11,467 bases of DNA, taken from the NCBI GenBank assembly GCA_964422065.1, contig CAYQZW010000057.1:1-11467 (forward strand), in the 5' to 3' direction. Positions within the stretch are counted from its first letter, which is position 1; each line of letters begins with the position of its first letter. This document shows positions 5,816-11,467 of the stretch, in pieces. The notes beneath the pieces were generated by a model. The model worked only from the letters and a program-made list of their open reading frames with translations. It did no database searches and was not told where the DNA came from. The stretch is from S141-55 sp964422065 (GTDB lineage Bacteria > Hydrothermota > Hydrothermia > WGAB01). The translations under genes and the position numbers were made by a program.

Positions 5816-6760
5816 ATGAGACAGAGACGCTATCGTCCTTCCCTTGGATTCTGGTTGGCCTTATGGGCCTGGGGCGTTCTTGGCGCAGTTCCTCCCTCTC
5901 CTGCACCCCAACCTCTGGTTATCCTTGTCAGTTGGGACGGGGCCAAGGCCGATGTCGTCCAACGCCTCGTCCAGCAGAACGCGTTGCCGACCTTGGCGCG
6001 CATGGTGAAGACCGGGGCCTACACCTTTGAAGCTCAAACCATTTTGCCGAGCAAGACGTTACCTTCCCATACCTCGATGCTGACTGGGGTTTCGCCGTCG
6101 GTCCACGGGATCCTCTGGAACCGCTATGAGCCGGAAAAGGGTGTGGTCCAGGTGCCGACAGTCTTTGAAATTGCGAAGAATCATGGGTACCGGACCGCGA
6201 TGGTGTTTGCCAAATCCAAGTTCCAGCACCTGGTCCGTCCGGGGAGCGTCGACACGGCGGTCTATGTCCGAGGGGATGCCCCGGCCGTGATGGCAACGGC
6301 GCTCCAGGTGATGCGGACCCTTCGGCCCCACCTCATTTTCATCCACCTCCCGGACCCGGACCATACCGGCCATCGGTACGGCTGGGGGAACGAAAAGAAG
6401 GGGGTTCCCCCATCTCCCCAATTCGAGCGGGCCCTGGAACATTGTGATGAGGCCTTAGGGCAACTGGTGGACAGTCTGAAAGCGTGGGGCTGGTGGCCAA
6501 ACGCCCTGGTTGTGGTCACCGCAGATCATGGGGGACATGATCGGACGCATGGCAGTGCGGACCCAGAGGATGTCCACATTCCGTGGATTGCTGCGGGAGG
6601 TCGGGTCCCTGCTAAGGGGAAGATCGAAAGGGCTGTGCGGACCATGGATACCGCGGCCACGGCGTTGGAGGCCCTCGGGATCCCGGTCCCGAAGAACTGG
6701 GAGGGCCGTCCCGTGATTTCCCTGAAGCCCTTACAGTCCCCGGTCAAAGCTGCGGAGTGA
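5816..6760 (+). CDS. Exported type I phosphodiesterase / alkaline phosphatase superfamily protein
   Basis: The 314-residue product belongs to the PF01663-type phosphodiesterase/nucleotide pyrophosphatase group. A signal peptide is clear: RQRRYR, then a hydrophobic stretch to LGA (probable cleavage after residue 24). The two-zinc active site appears complete: D41 (VSWDGAK), nucleophile T81 (PSKTLPSHTSMLTG), D182 and H186 (DPDHTGHRYG), D237 and H238 (TADHGGH) and H254 (DVHIPW). Family members hydrolyse phosphodiesters, nucleotides or phosphonates. The real substrate cannot be told from sequence. It should act in the periplasm or outside the cell. ATG 5816 is chosen for GGAGG at 5805-5809; longer frames upstream run over rnpB. 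It is the first gene of the plus-strand run and ends at a TGA, 56 bases before the glycosyltransferase ATG. Confidence 0.85.
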   Translation: MRQRRYRPSLGFWLALWAWGVLGAVPPSPAPQPLVILVSWDGAKADVVQRLVQQNALPTLARMVKTGAYTFEAQTILPSKTLPSHTSMLTGVSPSVHGILWNRYEPEKGVVQVPTVFEIAKNHGYRTAMVFAKSKFQHLVRPGSVDTAVYVRGDAPAVMATALQVMRTLRPHLIFIHLPDPDHTGHRYGWGNEKKGVPPSPQFERALEHCDEALGQLVDSLKAWGWWPNALVVVTADHGGHDRTHGSADPEDVHIPWIAAGGRVPAKGKIERAVRTMDTAATALEALGIPVPKNWEGRPVISLKPLQSPVKAAE

Positions 6761-6770
6761 TTTGCCATCT

Positions 6771-6785
6771 CCGTGCATTGCACGG
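6771..6785. repeat. Perfect 15-base palindrome between phosphatase and glycosyltransferase genes
   Basis: CCGTGCA-T-TGCACGG is a perfect 7+1+7 inverted repeat lying in the 56-base gap between genes. As RNA it could form a 6-base-pair stem with a 3-base loop, but no U run follows, so it is not a standard terminator. As DNA it has the size and symmetry of a dimeric regulator site. It precedes a weak -10-like TAAGAT (6801-6806). Confidence 0.45.
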
Positions 6786-6816
6786 TTCAGGGCCATCCAC
6801 TAAGATAAACGCTGTT

Positions 6817-7707
6817 ATGGGAGCACCCCGTCTTTCGATTGTGTTTGTCAACTTCAATTCCCACACGCTCCTCCAGCGGGCCATCCAGAGTCTACGGAAG
6901 CATCTCCGGGACTTGCCCTATGAAGTCATTGTGATAGACAATGGTTCCAAAAATCTTGCACCATTGATGCAGTTTGCGGAGCAGGAGGGGATCCGGGTCT
7001 TGGCCTTAGGACAGAACCGGGGCTATGCCCATGCGCTCAACCGGGGGTTTGCGGTGGCGCGCGGCGACTACGTTGTGGCCGCAAACCCGGACATCGAGTT
7101 CATTGACGGGTCCCTGGAGCAACTGATCGCCTTTTTAGACCGGGAGCGAAAGGTCGGGGCAGCGATCCCCCAATATCTCAATCCTGACCGATCTCTTCAG
7201 CCCTCTACGCGTCGTTTCCCGCGTCTAAAATACCTGTTGTTTGGGCGTACCGGCCCCTTGGCGCGTGCCTGGCGGGGCAATCCGATCACCCAGGAGTACC
7301 TCCAGGGCTACCATATCCGGACGTCAGCCAATGGCGCGGTGGATGTAGAGGTCGCTGCCGCGGCGTTCCTGATCATCCGAAGAGAGGCATTGAAGGATGT
7401 CGGACCGTTTGACGAACGGTTCTTCCTGTTTGCGGAAGACCTGGATTTTTGTTACCGTCTCCAGAAACGGGGATGGCGGGTTGTCCTCTATCCGGAAGCG
7501 GCCATCATCCATGTCCATGGAGCGGTCCGACGTCATCCCCGATACGCATTTCGCAGCCACTACCACCGTATGAAAGGCATCTGGATGTTTATCGAGAAGC
7601 ATCGATTGGCACCCAGGATGCTCTTTCCTTTGCTCCGACTCGGCCTCGTGATGATCCTGGCCTGGGAAGGGGCTTACGCAATGTGGGGTGGGGGAGACTT
7701 CGACTGA
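6817..7707 (+). CDS. GT2-family glycosyltransferase (rhamnosyltransferase-like)
   Basis: This 296-residue GT-A fold enzyme transfers a sugar from a nucleotide-sugar donor, probably to a lipid-linked glycan on the cytoplasmic face of the membrane. The N-terminal nucleotide-binding strand is LSIVFVNFNS (6-15), then VIDNGS (39-44) and the NRGYAHALNRG segment (67-77). The metal-binding DxD equivalent is NPD (90-92). The acceptor half has the FAEDLDFCYR motif with catalytic-type E207/D208, and HVHG at 232-235. This layout is typical of the WbbL-like GT2 group, but donor and acceptor are unknown. ATG 6817 is chosen because a normal N-terminus follows it. A GTG at 6757 in the same frame overlaps the phosphatase stop and would add 20 residues coded through the palindrome, which seems unlikely. 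No clear ribosome site precedes 6817. The stop overlaps the next ATG by one base. Confidence 0.88.
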   Translation: MGAPRLSIVFVNFNSHTLLQRAIQSLRKHLRDLPYEVIVIDNGSKNLAPLMQFAEQEGIRVLALGQNRGYAHALNRGFAVARGDYVVAANPDIEFIDGSLEQLIAFLDRERKVGAAIPQYLNPDRSLQPSTRRFPRLKYLLFGRTGPLARAWRGNPITQEYLQGYHIRTSANGAVDVEVAAAAFLIIRREALKDVGPFDERFFLFAEDLDFCYRLQKRGWRVVLYPEAAIIHVHGAVRRHPRYAFRSHYHRMKGIWMFIEKHRLAPRMLFPLLRLGLVMILAWEGAYAMWGGGDFD

Positions 7708-9110
7708 TGCATCGGTGGATCCGGAACATCGGGGTTCCGCTTCTTCTCCTTTTCAGTGATCTCGCGGCCATCGTGTTCTCCTTTTTTGTCGCGTTTTGGC
7801 TTCGGGCGACGTGGATCCCCCAGTGGTTCCATGTGTTGCCTGAGGTTCTCCCGTTGTCGGCCATCCGGGATTACTGGTTCCTGATCTTGATCTGGCCGTT
7901 AGTCTTTGCGTATGAAGGCCTCTATACCCGAAGATGGCCCACGGAGGTGGAACTCCTCCAGATCTGGAAAGGGACCCTGATTGCGGGACTCTTGGCCTTT
8001 GCGGCCCTGTTCTACGTCCGCGGTTATGCCGTATCTCGACTGATTCTGTTGTTAAGCCTGGCCGGCATTTTGGTCCTGGTTCCCCTGTTCCGCTCCTTGA
8101 CCAAACGCCTGCTGAGCATGACCAGGCTCTGGGCCACCCGAGCACTTCTGGTCGGCCAGGATGACCTCTCGCAAAGTCTTCAGAGTTATCTGACCCATCA
8201 CCCGGAATTAGGGTACCGCATTGTGGACGTAGTGAAGCCGCCCCTCCTGGACGCAGGCTTGCCTCCCTTTTTGGAGATCTTGGATGCCCGGATCCAGCAG
8301 ATCCGGCCCGGTGCGATCTTCCTGTCTGGCAAACATGTCCCCACCAAGATCCTGCAGGACTTGGTTGAGCGTTATGCCGGCCAGGTGGACGAGATTCTTT
8401 ACATCCCGGACCTGGAGGGGCTCCGGATCGCGAACATGGACATCGAGCACCTGGGGACCGGGGTGGTGATGAAACTCAAAAGTCCCCTGATGACGCGTCC
8501 GAACCTCCTCCTCAAGCGCCTGTTTGACCTTGTGGGGGCAACCCTTCTGCTTTTGGTGGGCCTGCCACTGTGGCTTTTGATCGCCTTGGCGATCAAGTTG
8601 GATTCACGGGGGCCGGTCTTCTTCGTGCAACGTCGGGTCGGCTACCAAGGGCGGACCTTCCCGTGTTACAAATTCCGAACCATGTATGTGGATGCGGAGG
8701 ACCGGCTCCAGAAACTCTTGAAAACCGACCCTCACGCCCGCGAGCAATGGGAACGACACAAGAAACTGCCCCAGGACCCCAGAGTTACACGTGTGGGGCG
8801 TATCCTCCGGAGACTAAGCCTCGATGAAGTCCCGCAACTGCTCAACGTTCTCAAGGGGGACATGAGTTTGGTCGGCCCGCGTCCTTACTTAGAGGAAGAA
8901 CTCCCAGACCTTGCCCGCGATGTGCAGGTTATCACCTCCGTCAAACCCGGCCTCACCGGTCTCTGGCAAGTCTCCGGTCGGTCCGATTTGACGTTTCGAG
9001 AACGAGCGATCTTAGACGAATACTATGTTCGGAATTGGTCGTTGTGGCTGGACCTGGTGATCCTGATCAAGACCTTGAGCGTGATCCTCAAGGGCGAGGG
9101 GGCGTATTGA
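7707..9110 (+). CDS. wbaP: WbaP-like undecaprenyl-phosphate sugar-1-phosphate transferase
   Basis: A 467-residue polyprenyl-phosphate phosphoglycosyltransferase that attaches the first sugar-1-phosphate (galactose or glucose in characterised members) to undecaprenyl phosphate, initiating O-antigen or exopolysaccharide repeat units. The N-terminal third holds about four transmembrane segments (10-33, 57-70, 90-105, 111-129). A Rossmann-like CoA-binding-type domain covers about 143-250. The catalytic domain starts at LLLKRLFDLVG (267-277) with a re-entrant membrane helix containing P287, then FFVQRRVGYQGRTF, YKFRTM (321-326), the Asp-Glu pair in SLDEVPQLLN (D373, E374), KGDMSLVGPRP and GLTGLWQVSGRSD. 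The ending YYVRNWSLWLDLVILIKT...GEGAY is typical of WbaP proper. Start ATG 7707 overlaps the previous TGA (TGATG) and follows GGGGGAG at about 7690-7696, indicating translational coupling. The symbol reflects the family; the sugar is not proven. Confidence 0.9.
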   Translation: MHRWIRNIGVPLLLLFSDLAAIVFSFFVAFWLRATWIPQWFHVLPEVLPLSAIRDYWFLILIWPLVFAYEGLYTRRWPTEVELLQIWKGTLIAGLLAFAALFYVRGYAVSRLILLLSLAGILVLVPLFRSLTKRLLSMTRLWATRALLVGQDDLSQSLQSYLTHHPELGYRIVDVVKPPLLDAGLPPFLEILDARIQQIRPGAIFLSGKHVPTKILQDLVERYAGQVDEILYIPDLEGLRIANMDIEHLGTGVVMKLKSPLMTRPNLLLKRLFDLVGATLLLLVGLPLWLLIALAIKLDSRGPVFFVQRRVGYQGRTFPCYKFRTMYVDAEDRLQKLLKTDPHAREQWERHKKLPQDPRVTRVGRILRRLSLDEVPQLLNVLKGDMSLVGPRPYLEEELPDLARDVQVITSVKPGLTGLWQVSGRSDLTFRERAILDEYYVRNWSLWLDLVILIKTLSVILKGEGAY

Positions 9111-9111
9111 G

Positions 9112-9140
9112 TCTCCGTCGCGGGCTACCCTGCGCGGAGA
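9112..9140. terminator. Hairpin between convergent wbaP-like and thioredoxin-like genes
   Basis: TCTCCG-t-CGCGGG pairs with CCC-t-GCGCGGAGA around a CTA loop: 12 base pairs with one bulged T on each side. It starts one base after the wbaP-like stop and overlaps the end of the opposing gene. The structure reads on both strands and sits where a bidirectional terminator is expected, but neither side has a U-run, so intrinsic termination is doubtful. Confidence 0.4.
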
Positions 9141-9382
9141 ATGCGCCGTAAGCGGGACAGGTCCTCCTCGGTCGGGAGTCCAACTTGAACGACCCGCCCA
9201 TTTACAGCCAAGGTGGGAACTGCACGAACGCCCACTTCCGCCGCACGGATGCAGCAGGACCCGTCCACGCATTCTGAAGCCCGGTGGATCTCGATCTCCA
9301 GATCCCCGAAGTACGACCGAATCACATTCTCCATGCGTTCACACAGTTTACAATCGGCGAGGAAGAGTTCAATCCGCATCAT
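9125..9382 (-). CDS. Small thioredoxin-like protein with CxxC and an extra CVDGSCC motif
   Basis: An 85-residue protein with the pattern of a compact thioredoxin/glutaredoxin fold: first strand RIELFLADC, redox motif C11-K-L-C14, and cis-proline segment AVPTLAVNG (P56) before the last strands. Between them lies C38-VDGS-C43-C44, three extra cysteines not usual in glutaredoxins. It could be a cytoplasmic thiol-disulfide exchanger or a metal-binding redox protein. Small stand-alone proteins of this type are often annotated simply as thioredoxin family protein. Two adjacent ATGs (9382 and 9379) follow GGAGG at 9391-9387; the second has the better 7-base spacing, giving 84 residues. The gene converges on wbaP (14-base gap) and follows the sensor kinase on the same strand after 85 bases. 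Its stop codon lies in the loop of the shared hairpin. Confidence 0.75.
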   Translation of the reverse strand: MMRIELFLADCKLCERMENVIRSYFGDLEIEIHRASECVDGSCCIRAAEVGVRAVPTLAVNGRVVQVGLPTEEDLSRLRRILRAG

Positions 9383-9397
9383 CTCACCTCCTCTTTC

Positions 9398-9426
9398 AGT
9401 ATAAAGCCCCGGGGGTATCCTGAAAA
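9398..9426 (-). promoter_or_regulatory. Candidate promoter of the thioredoxin-like gene
   Basis: On the minus strand TTTTCA (9426-9421, 4 of 6) and TATACT (9403-9398, 5 of 6) are separated by 17 bases. Transcription would begin near 9391, giving a very short leader that begins around the ribosome site. The spacer contains the 8-base palindrome CCCCGGGG (9407-9414), a possible operator. Confidence 0.42.
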
Positions 9427-9436
9427 CTTGAAGGGG

Positions 9437-9465
9437 TGTGATGTCGCCGAAGGGCGATCATCACA
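9437..9465 (-). terminator. Hairpin just after the sensor kinase stop
   Basis: Three bases after the kinase TAG, the minus strand folds as TGTGATGATCGCC-CTTC-GGCGACATCACA: 12 base pairs with one bulged A and a 4-base loop. Downstream is CCCCTTCAAGTTTTC rather than a continuous U run, so it may terminate weakly, protect the mRNA 3' end, or separate the kinase from the thioredoxin-like gene, whose promoter begins about 10 bases later. Confidence 0.5.
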
Positions 9466-9467
9466 AA

Positions 9468-11467
9468 CTACTCGGATTCTTCTTTAGAGGGGTTCAAGGC
9501 TTTCCGCAAGGCCTCCAGGAGCAAGGTTGCCGTGTAGGGCTTGGGGATGAAGTGGAAACCCTGCTTTTCGATGTTCTCTAAGGAGATCCGGTCGTCGGTG
9601 TAGCCGCTCGCCAGAATGACTTTGAGGTCCGGGTTGTGCTCGCGGAGTTTATCGGCGAGTTCGGTGCCGGTGCCGTCTGGCAGGATGACATCCGCGAAGA
9701 GGAGATGGATCTTGCCCTTGAGGTCTTCAAAGACCCGTTCGGCTTCGCTCACGTTGGAGGCCTCGACCACGTGGTACCCGTTTTCACTGAGGATCTTACA
9801 GGCCAGGGCCCGGACCTGGGCCTGGTCTTCGACGACCAAGACCCATTCCCCGGCCCCTTGGAGAGAGGCCATCTGGTCTTTTGAAGTCCCCTTTGAGGTC
9901 CTCTTCTTTCGCGGTTTCTGGGTTTCCCGCGGGAGGTAGACCCAGAAGGTCGTGCCCTCTCCAGGTTCACTCGTCACGGCGATCCACCCGCCGTGTTGTT
10001 TGATGATACCATAGGCGGTGGAGAGTCCTAATCCCGTCCCTTCCCCGGGTTTCTTGGTCGTAAAGAACGGCTCAAATATGCGGGAGAGCGTTGCTTCGTC
10101 CATCCCGACCCCTGTATCCTGGACCCAGAGTTTGGCATAAGGCCCGGGCTTAATGTCCACGTCCCCTGGAATCTCTTCTTCCTTCAAGGTGACAGGTTCA
10201 AGGCCGAGGGTAAGTCGGCCACCGTTCGGCATCGCGTCCCGTGCGTTGATCACCAGGTTCATGAGGACTTGTTGGAGTTGAGCACGGTCGACCTTGCACC
10301 AAACCGGGTCGGGCGCAAAAACGGTCTCCAACTGGATATCTTCCCCGATAACCCGTTCCACGACCTGAGCCACCTCTTTGAGGAAGGAGTTGAGTTCCAA
10401 GGGCTCGGGCCGAGAGGGTTGACGGCGAGTGAAGGTCAGGAGTTGGCGGGTGAGGGCCGCCGCCTTCCGTGCGGCATCCTTGATCACCTGAATGGCCTCC
10501 CAAGCCTCGGAACTCTTCCCCAGAGTCTTCTCTAAGATTTCCGCATAGCCCAGGATCGGGACCAGGATGTTGTTGAAATCGTGGACGATCCCACTCACGA
10601 CCCGGCCGATGGCCTCCATTTTTTGGGCCTGGATCAACTGGTCTTGGAGTTCCCGTTGCTGGGTAATATCTTGGACCATCCCTTCGTAGTAGAGGATGTG
10701 GCCCTCGTCGTCCCGGACCACTCGGGCATTCTCCGAGAGCCAGATGATTTTGCCGTCTTTCCTACGGGCGGCATAGACAAAGTTCCGAACATAGCCCTGA
10801 GACTGGAGGGTCTCCTCGAAGCGTTTCCGATCCTCCGGATGCACATAGATCTCTTTCGAGATTTCGTTGACGGAAGCCATCAACTCCTCCGGAGAGGAGT
10901 AGCCCAGGATCCGAGCCAATGCGGGGTTTGCCGTGAGGAACTTCCCGTCCGGTGTGGTCTGGTAGATTCCCTCAATCGCATTCTCAAAAATGCTCCGATA
11001 CCGCCGTTCTGCCTCTCGGATTTTCTGTTCCAGGATCCTCCGCTGTGTGATATCCCGTTGGGTGCCCCAGACCTCGATCAGTTTCCCGTCTTCAATGATT
11101 CCCACCGCATTATTCAGAAAATAGATGGGATTGCCGTCTTTATCTTGTTCCAGCGTTTCCACGTCCAGCACACGATAGCCGTTTTGAATGAATGCCCGCA
11201 GGGCCTCGATGTTTTCCGGGATATCCGGGCTTCCGTGGAGTTCGACAAAGGGCTTGCCGACGATTTCCTTTGCGCTTTTGTATCCGTACATCTTTGCGAA
11301 GTTGTCGTTACATTCTGCCACGTACATGTACTCGTACATCATCCGAATCTGTTCCTCGACAGGCAGGTCTGTCGGGATGGGCTTTCGGCTGGCCATCCGG
11401 TAAAACCCCTCGCCCGTCTGTTCGACAAAATACCGATAGCGTCGTTCGCTCTTTTCTAAGGATTCCA
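9468..11467 (-). CDS. Hybrid sensor histidine kinase with PAS domains and C-terminal receiver (5' end cut off)
   Basis: The frame stays open to the right edge. The ATG at 11396 is internal, because the 23 codons before it (ESLEKSERRYRYFVEQTGEGFYR) already form the start of a PAS domain, so the gene begins outside the window. Numbering from that Met, the first PAS/PAC runs to about 118 and contains the PIPTDLPVEEQI insertion. PAS2 spans about 131-250. HisKA has phospho-acceptor H272 in VHDFNN. The HATPase has N380/N384, DTGVGM (427-432) and GEGTGLGLS (451-459). A basic linker (495-505) leads to a receiver domain with E523/D524, phospho-acceptor D569, S597/G598 and K619. All key residues are intact, so it should autophosphorylate and pass phosphate to its own receiver. 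No N-terminal sensor, transmembrane segment or output domain is visible here. Signal and partner are unknown. Confidence 0.93.
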   Translation of the reverse strand, partial: ESLEKSERRYRYFVEQTGEGFYRMASRKPIPTDLPVEEQIRMMYEYMYVAECNDNFAKMYGYKSAKEIVGKPFVELHGSPDIPENIEALRAFIQNGYRVLDVETLEQDKDGNPIYFLNNAVGIIEDGKLIEVWGTQRDITQRRILEQKIREAERRYRSIFENAIEGIYQTTPDGKFLTANPALARILGYSSPEELMASVNEISKEIYVHPEDRKRFEETLQSQGYVRNFVYAARRKDGKIIWLSENARVVRDDEGHILYYEGMVQDITQQRELQDQLIQAQKMEAIGRVVSGIVHDFNNILVPILGYAEILEKTLGKSSEAWEAIQVIKDAARKAAALTRQLLTFTRRQPSRPEPLELNSFLKEVAQVVERVIGEDIQLETVFAPDPVWCKVDRAQLQQVLMNLVINARDAMPNGGRLTLGLEPVTLKEEEIPGDVDIKPGPYAKLWVQDTGVGMDEATLSRIFEPFFTTKKPGEGTGLGLSTAYGIIKQHGGWIAVTSEPGEGTTFWVYLPRETQKPRKKRTSKGTSKDQMASLQGAGEWVLVVEDQAQVRALACKILSENGYHVVEASNVSEAERVFEDLKGKIHLLFADVILPDGTGTELADKLREHNPDLKVILASGYTDDRISLENIEKQGFHFIPKPYTATLLLEALRKALNPSKEESE

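Noticed and set aside
5311..5906. Several open frames across the rnpB region on both strands
   Set aside because: The region is a structured RNA with conserved RNase P blocks and matching P1 ends; the frames are by-products of high GC.
7449..7706. Upstream extension of the wbaP-like gene
   Set aside because: It overlaps the glycosyltransferase coding region in another frame; ATG 7707 gives the normal family N-terminus and a ribosome site.
10581..11459. 292-codon plus-strand frame opposite the sensor kinase
   Set aside because: Antisense to PAS and HisKA coding sequence with clear motifs; the translation has no known domain.
1..11467. CRISPR array, insertion sequence or transposon ends
   Set aside because: No regularly spaced repeats, no transposase-like protein and no paired terminal repeats were seen.

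Overview
The window looks like the chromosome of a Gram-negative-type bacterium with fairly high GC, but the species cannot be named from the sequence. Two points support this. A large secreted protein ends in a Por/T9SS-like (FlgD-Ig-like) C-terminal sorting domain, common in the FCB superphylum and in neighbouring candidate phyla. There is also a WbaP-type undecaprenyl-phosphate sugar transferase. Almost all genes have strong GGAGG-type ribosome binding sites.

Layout from left to right. Positions 1-54 (minus) are the first 18 codons of a probable type I restriction subunit (hsdR), running off the left edge. Positions 55-419 are a gene-poor, partly AT-richer and then G-rich spacer. Positions 420-1676 (minus) encode an MtaB-type tRNA methylthiotransferase. 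It is divergent from a 913-residue exported beta-propeller protein (1785-4526, plus). That gene converges, with only 4 bases between stops, on an SDR oxidoreductase gene (4531-5295, minus). Immediately upstream of the SDR gene on the same strand is a complete type A RNase P RNA (rnpB, 5323-5731) with its own good promoter.

Divergent from rnpB is a plus-strand run of three genes (5816-9110): an exported type I phosphodiesterase/alkaline phosphatase superfamily enzyme, a GT2 glycosyltransferase, and a WbaP-like polyprenyl-phosphate sugar-1-phosphate transferase that overlaps the glycosyltransferase by one base. The last two fit together as early steps of surface polysaccharide synthesis: the WbaP-like enzyme loads the first sugar on the lipid carrier and the GT2 enzyme extends it. 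The phosphatase may be only a positional neighbour.

On the minus strand at the right are a small thioredoxin-like protein with extra cysteines (9125-9382) and a hybrid sensor histidine kinase (9468 to beyond 11467) with PAS, HisKA, HATPase and receiver domains, cut by the right edge.

I do not see a clearly new multi-gene system. The most unusual points are the SDR gene apparently reading out of the rnpB transcription unit, the back-to-back rnpB/phosphatase promoter region, the small cysteine-rich thioredoxin-like protein, and a perfect 15-base palindrome in front of a glycosyltransferase gene that lacks an obvious ribosome binding site.
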